Assembly: GCA_029834535.1 (NCBI GenBank)
Contig: JAQMWT010000133.1
Location: 18,350 to 82,349 of the forward strand
Direction: 5' to 3'
DNA: 64,000 nt
Source of the DNA: Chrysophaeum taylorii
Lineage: Eukaryota; Sar; Pelagophyceae; Pelagomonadales; Pelagomonadaceae
Positions 24,305 through 36,783 of the stretch are shown one piece after another (position 1 is the first letter of the stretch; every line of letters begins with the position of its first letter). Below the pieces are notes generated by a model. That model was not told the origin of the DNA and ran no database searches. It saw nothing but the letters and a program-made list of their open reading frames with translations. The translations under genes were made by a program, and so were the position numbers.

Positions 24305-24949
24305 CGTGATCTGGAGGAGTGAGTGAGTGATTGAGCGAGTGAGGGGGCCTCGAGAAACAAGCATCGTGCGACAACAACAACGAATGCGAAAATCAACTCG
24401 CTTCGCCTGTCTCTAAGCATCCGATACTCTTGCGCGTCGAGCTGATTTCGTTGAGCAGCAAAAACTGAATCGTATGAATTCAGGAGGTTCAGGCGACGCC
24501 AATAACCAACTATCACTCACCCTTGTTGTCTCAGCAACGACCAGCTGTCCGATGACGTCGTGTTGTAGTGTTGAAAGCTCGGATGACACCACCATGCGCC
24601 ACAAAGTCCCTTAGAAGTCTAGTTGTGGGCGGTGCGGAGTAGTTGGCGGTAGGGAGGAGCGAGAATTGCCGAAGGTGATACTAATAAGTTGTGTTATGAG
24701 AACCCCCGCCATATTCTTCGAAGCAAGCGCGGGGAATCTAGCAGAGGAGACAATTTAGGCAGGTCCGTGTACGGCCGCAACGAAGGGACGTAGACAATGA
24801 ATGTACACGACGAAAGAGACGTCGAAGTAGATGTGTACGCAGGGAAGCTAGATGAGAGACAGAAGACAGTAGACAAGCGGACGCCAGCGGGGCCAGCGCT
24901 GCCATCGGAAGCTACTGTCGAAGGGAGTGCGGATCCTAGAAGTGCCAAA
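24305..24949. other. Downstream flank of synthase copy 2
   Basis: 24310-24790 is homologous to 12990-13560 downstream of copy 1 and so belongs to the duplicated unit. No coding region was recognised. Confidence 0.5.
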
Positions 24950-25760
24950 GCCAGCAACAGTCGGAGACAAGGAGGTGGCGACAAGGGCGCATCTCGTTGG
25001 CGCCTGGCGCGACTTGAGGTGCGGGACGTCGGAGTGGTCGAGAAGACCGGCGCCAAGCGTTGGTCATAATGCCGCACTTTCGCCCGCGGGTGAAGCTCCT
25101 CCCTACTAGCTCGACAACCTCGCAAGGTCGAGCGAAGTCGACACCGTCGTCCTTGTCAACACGTGCATAGCAGCCACACGCGCGCGATCGAGAGCCTGTG
25201 CGGCGTCGTGGGTCGCCAAGCACTAGGCAGGAGAGTAGGTGGGATCGCCGTGCAGGCCGCCTTCCCGAAAGTCGGAGTGGGCGCGAGCGACGCCGCAGCT
25301 CGACCGCCCCACGCAGGACGTCAGCTCAAGTTGCTTGAACATGAACAATGGCCAAAGGGCCGCAACTTGGCATCGGCGCGGTGAGCGAGATTGTCCAAGA
25401 CATTAAGTCATTCGTTGAAGGCATTGCCTTTGTCCAGCTTGATGGCGATCTGGTTGGGATACTGCTCCGCATGCGCGCGGGCGCATAACACGAGGCGCGA
25501 GGGACCTCGCTCTTGACACCCACCGCGTCGATGATCGGGTACAACGCTGAGAAAACTCGGAGTGGAAGTCTCACACGAGGCACCGTCCACACGGCGGCGG
25601 ACGGTGCCCATAACGGTAGTGCGCACGTCACGCGCGCGGCTAGCGTCGGCGGCGGGGTGTTCGACCAGTGGTATGAGATTCGCCGCGGTTGCACCAAGCG
25701 GCAACGCCGTGAACGATGTCTCGACGTCGTGGATATCCATTCTATTTCCTCAAGAACGGA
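24950..25760 (-). pseudogene. Non-LTR retrotransposon reverse transcriptase relic, copy 2
   Basis: The best-preserved member of the relic family. The minus strand encodes PNQIAIKLDKGNAFNE, which matches LINE reverse-transcriptase motif A (KLDxxNAFN). Further 3', in another frame, CYARVDKDDGVDFARP lies where the (A/Y)xDD motif would be expected, but it is not a clean match. Stops separate the pieces. It lies directly upstream of synthase copy 3, mirroring the relic upstream of copy 1, so it may have travelled with the duplicated unit. Confidence 0.6.
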
Positions 25761-25990
25761 CATTACTAATCAATTTGGTTTGTGGTAGCCGGCTGAGTAA
25801 TGTGGCAACTGCAGAAAGTTTCTTACGCTCGTTGTCAGGTCCCTTGTGTCGGGACCTCAAAATCTTTCCAGAAATAATGCACAAACAGCACTGAGAGAGG
25901 ATAATAATTCGAGCCGAGAGGGGATAACCGTGGGATTCCCAAAAAGTAGCCCTCTTCCTCATCTCCATTTGAGGTGCACGCGTCGAACTT

Positions 25991-26025
25991 GACACCGCCC
26001 GCGCGCCGCAGAGGAGGACACCGCT
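25991..26025 (+). promoter_or_regulatory. 35-bp 5' leader block, synthase copy 3
   Basis: Identical to the leader of copies 1 and 2 although the gene behind it is broken. Either the duplication is recent or the block has been homogenised by gene conversion. Confidence 0.45.
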
Positions 26026-28957
26026 ATGACGTCGAGCAAGCCGCAATGGTGGTCCCCCTGGAGCGCCGAAGCGAGTTGGCAGGCTCAGGCACGCAAAACG
26101 GCAGCTGCTCTTGACAAGGAAGCGTTCCTGACGTGGCTCGACGGTGCTGGTGTCGAAGCTGCCAACCTATCTTACGGCGAGGTCTGGAGCCGCTCGGCTT
26201 TCGTGGCGAACTGGCTTCTCGGGGATATCGGCCTCGCGCTGGGGGATCGCGCCATGCTCGTGTACGCTCCCGGCCCCGAGTTCTTCGTCGCCTTCGTCGC
26301 GTGTCTTCGCGCAGGCGTTTTGGCCGTACCGAATTATCCTCCAGACCCGGCCCAGCTTCAACGAGGCCTCGAGAAGCTGGACCTCGTAACCACAAACTGC
26401 GGTGCCGAGGTTGGTCTTACCGACAGTATTGTGAATAAGCTGCGCGTGACGACGAGCGTATGGCACTCGTGGCCCTGGATACGCTGGCACAACACGGAGG
26501 GCCGGGGAGAGGGTGACAACGATGACGACCCGAGTAGAGCACTCTTCCATCGGCTGGTGAGCTCACGCGCGGAGTTTGTACGGTGACGCCCGACGATCAG
26601 AGGACGCCAGACGACCGCCAGTCGCCACCGTCTCCCTCAGCCACAGCCTCGACAGGGTCGAGTGAATCACTACAGGACCAAAGCACCAGTCTTCTCGACG
26701 AGTCTCCCCCCGATGACATTACCTTCCTCCAATTCACGTCCGGCTCGACAGGGTGCGTTTGTCACAGGGCCCGAAAATTTCCTGATTGCCTTCCACAGGG
26801 ACCCCAAGGGCGTCATGATTTCACACGGCAACATCTGGCATAATCTCAACGATATTTTCTTGCCCGCGCAGCGCCGATGTTTCGACCTTCGTTTGGGTGA
26901 GGCCAGCAGTAGCCGTTTGTGCAATCTGCACGAACCGTCGGTGCGCGTCCTGGCGGTCTCGTGGCTACCGCAGTTCCATGACACGGGTTTGATGCTGACG
27001 TTGCTCGGTCCGTTCTGCGCAGGCTACCACATGGTCAACTTCTCGCCTCTCTCGTTCCTCGCCGACCCCCTCATGTGGATGCGCGCCGTGTCGAAGTACC
27101 GCGCGCTGTGGACCGCGGCACCAGATTTCGGCTACCAGCTGTGTACAAAGCGCGCCCCCGGCGCGTATATCAGCGACATCAACCTGAGTTGTGTGGTCAT
27201 TCTGGCTTGTGGCGCTGGCCAGCGATGCGTGCCTTCGATCCTCCGCGAGTTCGCCGCGTACTTCGCCATTCACTGCAAGTTGCAGGACGACGGCAATCGC
27301 AGCTTATTCGTGCCGAACTATGGTCTGGCTGAGCACGTAGTCGCGACGTGCGCCGAGGCCGAGGGCATCATAACATCCCGGCGGCGGCCAGACCTCGCCT
27401 CGTGTGGCTCCGAATTCCAGATTGACCTCCGCATCGTCGATGCGGAGACGCGATGCGTCGCTCCAGACGGTACGCCCGGCGAGCTGTGGTTGAGCTCTGG
27501 CTCGGTCGCCCTGGGCTACTGGGGCAAACCAGAACTCAGCTCCGAGATCTTCAGCGCCCGACTCGAGCCGGACGATGGCAAGGTATACCTGAGGACGGGC
27601 GACGAGGCGTTCATCGAGCACGGCCGCCTTTTTCATTTGCGGCCGAATCAAAGACATGATCATCATCGGCGGCGAAAATTATTACAGCGACGACGTCGAA
27701 ATTGCTGCGACGGAGGCTATGGTCGACGCCGTGAGACCGGGATGTATTGCCGCCTTTTCGGTCGTCGGCTCTGATTACGACGACGAGTGGTTGTGTATCG
27801 TGCTTGAAGTCCGGGATCACGCTGCATCCGAGTGCGATGTTCTCGCATCGACGCTCACAAAATGCGTTCGCAAAGCGGTTGGTCTGGCACCGCGCCGTGT
27901 CGTGTTCATCAAGCAGAAGACCATTCTAAAAACGACGAGAGGGAAGCTACGGCGCCGGGCGATTCGAGACGCGCTGTTAGCTGGCGAGCTAAGCGTCGTT
28001 TTTGATTCGAACCCAACACTCGGCGGCAAGCGACAGACACTATCCAGCGGGGCTGATTGCGGGCCCAACGTTTCCCGGAGCAACTCAGCAGATGATGGCG
28101 CCAATTTTTCCCAGTGGCCATGGCGGCTCGTCAGCTCTGTGAGTGATACGGTGGGTCACCCCCTCGATTTGACGGGCCTGGCATCACCGGAGGAGCTGGA
28201 AAGAGAATTTACCGCACAAACAGATCCAACATTAAAGTGGTCCGTCCGAGTGCTTGCTCGCGGAAGCTCAGGCTCAGGGACGCTGCTACGAGCTTTCTGA
28301 CTTTCTGGGCGTGTGGGAAGTGCTCGACGACCACTACGTGATTCGAAAATTCGAAATCAAGGCCGAAAACACGATCGACGACAGTCGTTACCAGATTCAC
28401 AATCAAACACATGCTGGGATTTGCCTAAGAAAGTCTATGCAACACTGTGATGAATCACAGCGAAGATTTTTTTTTTTTCCACAGGTAAAAACCTCTACTG
28501 CCAGCACCATCTGGGCTGTGGGCGTTGCGCGCACGAAGGTGCTTTGGTCGCAAAGATAGTCATATCGAAGGACGACATCGAGACGCGACCCTATGTTCAA
28601 GAGGACATAATGGCACAACTGCCGCACAAGGTCTATGTGCTTGTCCTCCATCAAAATGGCGTCGTCAAGTTCGTCCCTCACGCCTCGAGCTCGCGTCTCC
28701 TTCTCGCGGCGCTTGATAGCTGCGACAGCCTCGATAAGGAGATGAATCTTGCGCATTCGACAGAGTCGTGGAAGAGGCGATGCGTTGTGTTGTGTGAGCG
28801 CGCATTTTTAACGTGACTTTTTGAATCTAGGCACGCTGATAAATTTGGGTGCTTCTGCTTTGGCATCGTTGTTGGCAAGGGCCGAGATCGCAGAATGATT
28901 CGCTGCAATCGATGGGCGACGGATAACCGCTATTTCTGGTCCGCTATCAACGTCACA

Positions 28958-29316
28958 TGATCGCCGACTGCGGTTGCGATGGAGGACGGTGCCTCATGAA
29001 TCCTGAGCCTTGCGAGGGCATCCGCCCTCCCGGCGTAGGTTGGCACCTATTCGCCTCCCGGGCGGGCCGGTTGGCAGCCGGAACGTTCGCAGTGGGACGG
29101 GGTATGGCCGGGGGGCGAAGACGGAAGGTTATCGACGAGTTGGTTGTCAGTCACATCGCGGTCTCCTCGTCGCATGGCGACAAGCTTGATGGTCACTCTC
29201 CGCCGACCGACCTTTCGGCGCTCCTCGTGTACAGGCCCGTGATTCCGGACTGGCTCCTGTCGGTCCGGCCTGGCTCCCATGCTCGGGAGAGGTCTGAAGT
29301 TAGTTAGTTAGTTAGT
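28958..29316 (+). mobile_element. Short non-LTR retroelement, copy B, 359 bp, inserted in synthase copy 3
   Basis: Comparison with copy 1 gives the exact empty site. The insertion is bounded by a 13-bp target duplication, tatcaacgtcaca, at 28945-28957 and 29317-29329. The element begins tgatcgccgactgcgg and ends with ttag repeats. It is the reverse complement of 2153-2529, minus a few bases at the head. Its internal frame starts MIADCGCDGGRCLMNPEPC and stays open for 116 codons. It breaks an exon, so the insertion came after the duplication. Confidence 0.85.
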
Positions 29317-30731
29317 TATCAACGTCACAACTGACTTTCATCCAGACGAAGTCGGTGAGCATCTAATCGCGCCTGGCCTCGCGGCGCACTTCGGTGTCGA
29401 CGGCGCGACTCCTTCGGGCGCACTCCGCGACACTATTGTTGCGCTTGAGGGCGAAGGCTCTGGCCAGGAAGCCATAGCTTCACGAGCAGCGAGTGCGGTC
29501 GCCATACCAGCTGTGGATGATCTGTTGTTTGCGTGGCAATCCGACAGCACCGAGGGCTTGCACTCTCTCGGCTTGGCTCTGATCGACCGTGCAGCGGAGC
29601 AGATCGTTGGACTCTTCCCGCCAGACACCTCGCTCAAAGACCACCCAGATATGCCAAGCATACTGCGGCAGCTTGACGTTCCGGAGGAGCTGATGCATCG
29701 TCTCGAGTACGACGAGTCTGTTGTCTATGTCGCAGCTTTCGTCGAGGCGGTCAAGTCAAACCTCATCAAGATGCCCGTGCTCCTGCACGTCGCACAAGAT
29801 CTCGAGATCAAAAAGCCCGGCCGCGGTCTCCCCATTTCAGATGAGCGCGCTGCCGCCGACCTGCGCCATGCGGTTGTTTATTGTTTCGCTCTTCACACGC
29901 TCGCGATCTCGATGATGCGGCCGTCTGCACCATAAGGAAACTCGGACTTCTTGCTCGACTTTTTGAAGGCCCAAGAAGCTGCCATAAATCTCGCAAACTA
30001 CGCGGTGGACATAGACAAGTCTTCGCCCTTCGAGTATGACCCTCATGTATTTAAATCGAGTAAACGCAAATAAAACGCAGGCTCGTGAAACACGAGGCGG
30101 TTCTATCGGCTATGCGGAACATAGCCGAGACGAGACGTGATTCGAGTCAACTCGCCACCGCGCGCATATCTGGGGGGCTGCGCGGACAATATCATAATGG
30201 CAGCCATTGAGGACGTATCGAAAAATTTCGACCGCAATGCACGCGCTACGCCAGAGTCCATTCTCAATTGCAGTTGTTCAAGGCAAAATTCATATGCATG
30301 CTGAGCACGGTCATCACAGGCGCTGGTTTCGAACTTGCTTACTGGAGCTGCGTGCTTCAACAACCAACCGCACGTGTAGACGTCTTCACGGAGACAATGT
30401 ATTCAGGTGTCGCAGAGTTCGTATGTTTTGAGACGTCCCCAGCTATGATGTCGGAATGGGTCCAAGTGTATATCGTGTGGAATCTTACATTCGGGTTAGC
30501 AGAGCCGCGCCCTTTTCTACCTCACGCTGCTAAGCTCCTGGTGCCATGCTTGCTATCGTTGACGAACGAAGACCCGGCGTTATTTTTGTGGATACGTATC
30601 GTGACGCTGCACACGCACGCCACTTCTTTGGCATGTCACCCCGAGCTTAGCCAGATATCAGCGACGACGTATGACTGGCGTTCGACAGAGACCACCTCTG
30701 CCTTGGGCGCCGCGCTGAGCGAACGTCTTGC

Positions 30732-30846
30732 GTAACAACCAGAGTTCGAGCTTTCTCGTGGTTCTCGTCCGTTCACGTGTTAAGCATTACATTTATCCGC
30801 GTTTGGAGGAGTTGTCTCGCTTTCGCGAGAAAATTCGAGACCCCAG
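30732..30846 (+). mobile_element. Introner-like intron in synthase copy 3
   Basis: Equivalent of copy 1 9609-9709: same position, 115 nt, donor gtaaca, acceptor ccccag. Its imperfect 12-bp terminal inverted repeats (tcgagctttctc and gagaaaattcga) are the clearest of the set. Copy 2 has no intron here. Confidence 0.6.
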
Positions 30847-33800
30847 GTGCCAACTCTCAAATGCAATCTCAGCGAAGATCGCCAACAACAGCCGAACTCA
30901 GCGCAAAGTCGAAAGCGATGCACAGCTTGCAACGTTGTTTTTAAAGACGCGGCTTGAGATCCTTGAGAGATACAAGTTGTTGCACGTTGCGGCATTAAAC
31001 AATCAAAGTGGAGCCCTCGGCGACGGATGGCTCGAGAAGATTCGATCGCGCGTGACGAGACTGGACAAGGAGGCCGGAGACGAACACGCAGGCGGCGAAA
31101 CCTCGACCCATTGCGGAAGCGGGCGCTCTAGAAAGCAAGGCATCGTCGTCCGAATATTAGACCGTTGTGGTCGAGTTCGAGATGGCAGCGCCGATAGACT
31201 CTCTGGAGATGAATGTGCGACAAGAACAGCTAGCGTATGTACAAGCTACTCTTCTTCACATTCTTGCATCGATGGCAGAGACCGATATCGACGCTAATAG
31301 AGCATCCGTCGCACAACTTGGCCTTTCTTCCCAAGACGCGCTGGTGGTGCAGACACAGTTGCGGCGGGTTTTGTCCGTTGAAGTGCACTTCAACACACTT
31401 ATGAATCCGAATCTTGCGATTGCTGAGTTGGCTAACGAGATTCTTCGTACTGCGCGCGAGGAAATTGAGCCGCGGCTCGCAGCGCTCGTGCCAATCCCCG
31501 ACGGCATTGAACTTGGGTCCACAACAAGACTGCCGCAATGGGTCGTCGACATGGTTCAGGCGCTCTCGGTGATCGTCGTTGTAATCTTGGTGTCGATCGC
31601 GCTCGTTCCATCGTATCACTTTGGGCGCAGGGTGCAGTGGCGTACCAAGTCGCTAGGTATGAACATCAAAGCGCATCGAGGTTCGGCGTGACAATGCACC
31701 GTGGTCACACATCAAGATTGCCGGGACGGACCGCGTCTATACTTATGGTCTCTTACTACCGTTGGTTATCCCGCTCTTCATGGTGTCGCTTGCAGTGATC
31801 ACCATTCTTGCAAAGTGGCTTGTGATCGGTCGCTACCGTGTCGGAGCAACATACCGAGGCACGCCGTAATTTTTTGTGTTGGTGGCTCGTCGATAGGCTT
31901 CTCGACCAATTCGACTTTTGGGTTGGCGCATTCAACCACGACACGCTGTTCGTTAACGTGTTCTGTTTAGTAATGGGCGTGCACATCTCGGTTCGTGCGT
32001 CTGTCGAAGTTATGTTCCGATAGTTCGACCTGATCTCAGTTGGGGAGCACGCACGAGTAAGCGGCCTTTGTTACGCCCGTATGTTTGAACCCGATGGCCG
32101 TATGCGCTTCGCGCGCGTTGTCATCGAACCACACTCAATGGTCCAATCAGGTAGTGTTGTGATGCCAGGCTGCAAACTAGAGGACGGTGCTGTGCTAGAC
32201 AACGGCGCCGCAACAACGAGCGGCCAACTTCTGGCCCGTGAGAGCCTGTATCAATCGAGCCCGGCGCAATTGGCGGGCGTTGTGAACATCGCGCACGTCG
32301 TCGTCGACACGTCGCCGCCGATCAATTTGTTCTGTTTCGAGATCGCGAAACGTGCGACGCTCGCGTGCTTCCTCTACGGATCGCTGGTCGGGTCGAATGT
32401 GCTCTAGAGTATCTTTTGCGGCAGCTCGATTGGTACTCGTGGCGATTTCGATATCGCGAGCTTATTTACTTCGTATCGGGTTATTTCTTGGCGATGTTTA
32501 TCTCGGCAGGTGTTGGCGTTGTGGTGTTCAAGTTGTTGCTTATCGGCCGTTTACGTCTAGGGGTACACAAGTGCGAAGATTGGACGTGGCGTCTGCGGAC
32601 ATGGTTCGTTGAGTGGATTTGGTATCACTTGTCTTGTTGAAATTCGGGGCTTTGGTGTGGGAAGAAAATGGCTTGTTGAGTTGACGTTGATGAAGGCTTT
32701 GGGCGTGCGCGTTCACTCTACGGCAAAAAACATGGCAAGCGTCTTTTTCTTTTCACCTGTCGAAGCGGACTTGATCGAGGTCGCAACAGCAGTGTTCTTG
32801 CTTCATCTCCCAATGATACTTTTGTTGTGAATAGCGCAATGAGCACCCTCTGATATCACTGACTATTCGCCACCTCTCAGGTCAGCGAGTTTGCAACTCT
32901 GTCCGTGTTTGTAGTTTCTAGCTAAGGATTCACAGGAGAGTATAAACCGATCAGGATCGGGGTGGGGGCACAAGTTGGTCTTCGCTCACGACTCAACGCC
33001 GGCGTGGTCCTCGAAGACGGCGCAGTCGTGGGACATCAAACGGTGGTACCGGAGAACTTCGTCGTCCAGACGGGGTCGACGTACTTTGCGTCCAGCGTCT
33101 TCTCGCGCACGACTGTGCCTGTGGACGGTGAACAGAAAAATAAAAAGGTACGACACGGCATTGTTGCGCTCATTCCTGCGTGCGAATGCGCCGTTTGGCT
33201 ACTCTACAAGAGAGCAAATTACTTCAAATCTGACTACTACAACAACGGATTCCGTGTCCGCGACTCCGGGCGAATCCGAGTATGGCAGCCCCCGGTGGCG
33301 CGCACTCCCGCGCTCGTGCTCGTCGGACCCATCGCCCTCGTTGCTTACGCGTCAATGGCAGTAGCCTTCCGTGCATGGCAGTGGCTGATAATGCGCGACT
33401 GGAAAAGCGCAAGCGACACCGTGTGGTCGCCTTGGCAAAACTTGGCATACATGGATTACCAGATGATCTTCTTCAGCCTTTGTGGACAAATCATGCCACT
33501 GATCCGCGGTAGTCGACTCGCCATTGCATACATGCGTTTGTTTGGCGCAAGGGTTGAATCTACCGCCTTTGTGAATAGCTACTACCTCTTTGAACCACCG
33601 TTGCTCACGATCGGTACTGACGCCGTCTTAGACGAATTCTCGGCGAATTATGCTCACGTAGTGAGGCGGTGTCCTAGACGCATGCTTGGGTGTGCTAGAA
33701 AGAAGTCGTGTACGAATAGGTTGACGCAGAAACGCAGTCGTCTGACATATTGGTTTGTGCTCAGGTCTTCGAGCACGGGCACCTCACTTTCCAGAGAAAG

Positions 33801-34010
33801 ATAATTGGCAGAGGCGCGATTTTGCATCCGGGATCCATTACTTGGGCTGGCGACGTCGTCCCTGCTGGCGTCGTATTAGGCCCCAAAGCACAGCTTGAAA
33901 CCCGTGACACTTTGATCTACCCACCTGGATCGTACCTCCAAGGCTGTCCGGCCCGAGACTACGCGACACTGCTCTACAGTTCTCGTGCAAAGCACACGCA
34001 GCTTCTATGA

Positions 34011-35860
34011 TTTCACTGCGCGACGTGTCTCATATACGAGTTGAGTGACATTCATGGTACTCCAAGCCAGGCTAAATATCGCGCCGAAATCGCACGATTC
34101 GGCGAGTCGCGACCTTTCGTCGGCACCCTCCCTCCAACCAACGCGCGTGCAGCCACCTGTCCAGGATACGCTTGGATTTGGTTGGAACATGTCGTGTGTT
34201 TAAGGGTGGACGGTTAAGAGGGGGGGAATGACCACGCATGGTGTTCAGTGGTTTGAGGGTGACTCTGTACCAAGCTACGTTCTAGGCTTGTCCGTCCATT
34301 GTAGGCTTGTCCTCCAAGCCGTCATTGGGTTGATGTCACACCTGCGCAACACCCCGCCCTGTTTAGTGTTGCACAGGCCTTGATGAATTCTCTCACATGC
34401 ACCTCAAAGTTTTCTGTCATGGTTTCTCCCCCACTTGTCACCAAGATTTTCATCCCCGTGTGGATCTTAATATGACAGTTAAGCCTTATATAGCGGGAAT
34501 CCAGAGACTTTTGCCCATATCCGGTTATTATCTCGATGTGTTTCCTCAGTACTCGGCGCTTTTATGACCTTCTTTTCTTTATGAGGTTTTCTCTCCGTTC
34601 CGTAGTACTTTCCCCCTACCTTCTTGTTCTTTGTCACACTTACATTTTCCAATACATTTGAGTCTTCCTCTTGGTTTGTCCCTCACAGTCAGTCCACACC
34701 TCGCGTGCCGTAAAATGCAGAGTCCTACTGTTTAGCTAGCAGTTATTTGCGTTTCTCTGCCAGTGTGAAAGCTAGCGGGCGTAATGGTGCCTGCGAAGTA
34801 AGTTTGCTAGGAGCATGCGGTGAGGGGGAATGGTCTATTTTCATCTTTGGGCAGCATCGTCCCACCTCTCTGGAGGCTATGGGCCCAGATTGCGAAGATG
34901 ATTTAATCGAAACTAATGCACCAATTATGTTTGTGCGCATAAGATTCTTTTTTTTTTCTGACGCAACTTGTCGCCAGGCCTTTTTGTGAGTACAACGGTT
35001 AAAATTGAATGTCGGTCTCCAGTACATATAGACAGCACCCGAATAGAACTAATCTCGCGCGGGTACCCTGTACATCGCCATAGATGTTTTTGATTGCGAT
35101 GTCCGCTTCGCTATTCGAAGCCGCGAACGAACGGGGTCGTTTTGCCAGGATTTCGTACGATGAACGCCCCACTGGGCATATGCGGCTGAGAGAGTTAAGA
35201 AGTCGGATTTATTGGGCACTTGAAGTTTTGGTCTAAGCGTGCGTCAGTCATAAGGGGCAAGTCTACTAGCGCAAGAACGGTGCTTTGCGGACAAATAACC
35301 CCTTCCCTGATCTCCGGCTCCCATCGTCACATGTCTCAAAAACTATACAAAACAAAAACTTTGAGGTGGATTTCTCGAAATTAGGTCGTGTCACTAACTT
35401 CGGCTTTGTAACTCTCTCAGCCACATATTCTCTTTTATGGACTGTCCAGCAAAGGTCAATTCCACATTGTTATTATCATCCTGTAATGCACGATTGCATT
35501 GCTTTGTGTTGTACATAGTCTTCGACGCCACCAGGGTACTTTGGCTCGCGTGCGTCCTGCACATGGCCGCTTATGCGAGGTCCTTTCTTTCTGACATTTT
35601 CTGACGTCCAATAGTAATGTCTTACTTGCCGTGACCAACTGCAGGTTTGCGCATGACAAGTCATGGCCAAGCAGATAAATCTAAAGCTGACATTATCAAA
35701 GCCAAGCAAGTCCTCAAAGACAAGGTCTAATAGCTAGCGCTTTGTTGAGAATTCTACGAAGGTTAGTTTGCAAATTGACCAACTTGAAGGTATCTCGCGT
35801 TTCCTCATGCCGACGCTCCCTTAATTAAAGTATGATTCGCTCGAAGCGTTATAAGAGATG
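34011..35860. other. Intergenic DNA, nothing recognised
   Basis: Lower GC than the surrounding genes, with scattered short open frames and no domain, repeat family or RNA gene that I could identify. Confidence 0.5.
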
Positions 35861-35879
35861 CTCCGCAGTAGGATACTAT

Positions 35880-36704
35880 GTTGTCGGCTGCGATCGACGA
35901 AACATTCAGCGCTTACATTGAGGCCGGCACCAAGATAGGCGATGGCTCCGTCGTCGCGCAGCAGAAGGTGGTTGCATTGCATTGCATTGCATTGCATTGC
36001 GTTGCATTGCATTGCGTTGCATTGCATTGCATTGTATTGCACTGCATTGCACTGCATTGCACTGCATTGCACTGCAGCGGGGTCTGTCAAATTGGGCTCG
36101 GCCACATTTTGGCAAGCAGGTGTTCCTCAAAAGCGAATGATCGTTGATCCAATCGGGGTCGAGCGCTGACATCGTCGCCTCCTTCGTATCTTCCGGTTTT
36201 TGGTGTTTCTTATCCTCGGTAACTTTCGCATCCTCGACGGGACTTCGCGCGGTGGGCGTTCGAAAAACTCCGCGAGTACCAGTTCATCACGATAATCTCA
36301 CCGCCTCTCGTACGCGGCAGCGGATTGGCGCTTCTCTACATGCGTTTCTGGTAGATACATCCGCCTCGTTTGTTTTTGTGTTCGGCGATCAATCGGTGGT
36401 TGCTGGTGCACAGGGGCTTCAACGGCATTCGTCAACAACCAGCTATATTCTATGAGCCGCCGCTTCTCTGTCTCGAAGCGGACAGCGAGGAAGTCGATGA
36501 GTGCGTGCGGCACCGCTTCACGCCTCGAAAAAAAAAAAAACTTGTGCTGCTGCTACGCGTTTAGTCGCGCAGGTATTCATCCATCCATCCATCCATATGG
36601 GTTGCCCAGGTGCTGCTTTCGCACAAAATTGCATCTTCTCTCGTGTCATCCTGCGCGTCATCACATCGGCCGGCGACGTGGTACCTACCGTCCGCGTCGT
36701 GTGA
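35880..36704 (+). pseudogene. Synthase copy 4, 3' fragment
   Basis: Pieces of the beta-helix and terminal exons are recognisable in order. AYIEAGTKIGDGSVVAQQK matches copy 1 at about 11790. After the pentanucleotide tract come VKLGSATFWQAG, the membrane segment with an internal deletion of about 200 nt, LALLYMRFW with a stop in place of the splice donor, a remnant of the next exon (YEPPLLCLEAD), and AGDVVP of the last exon. No ligase or carrier part remains. It marks the 3' edge of the array and abuts the start of the GT2 gene. Confidence 0.8.
35971..36076. repeat. ATTGC pentanucleotide tract inside the copy 4 relic
   Basis: About twenty attgc/actgc/gttgc units. They replace a short stretch that in copies 1 and 2 reads tttcgtgcagcttggcagc, between conserved beta-helix sequence on both sides, so the tract expanded within the dead gene. 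Confidence 0.9.
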
Positions 36705-36783
36705 TCTTAGACCTGAGAAATCTTCTTCTTTATTATTACCACAAAGTAGTTCGAGAGAAATTCGAGTACGCAAGCTCCCCAGA

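Larger units (their letters stand above)
26026..34010 (+). pseudogene. Synthase copy 3, broken
   Basis: The 5' half is nearly identical to copy 1, including the 46-nt intron at 26753-26798. Lesions relative to copy 1: a 56-bp deletion at about 26583; an extra base in the T run at 27629-27633; a 4-bp duplication at 28241-28250; a 359-bp retroelement at 28958-29316; and a stop at 29933-29935. From about 30.9 kb the copy is a much more diverged paralogue with further stops (for example 31867-31869) and frameshifts. Carrier (LGLSSQDALVV), membrane (SLAVITILAKW) and beta-helix pieces (IGVGAQVGLRSRLNAGVVLE; AILHPGSITWAGDVVP) can still be read. This half lacks the introns found at copy 1 10653 and 12382, has its own final intron (about 33658-33764), and may have another at about 32880-32937. 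A chimaera of two paralogues is likely. Confidence 0.85.

Noticed and set aside
35971-36076. CRISPR-like or satellite array
   Set aside because: A uniform five-base microsatellite without spacers.
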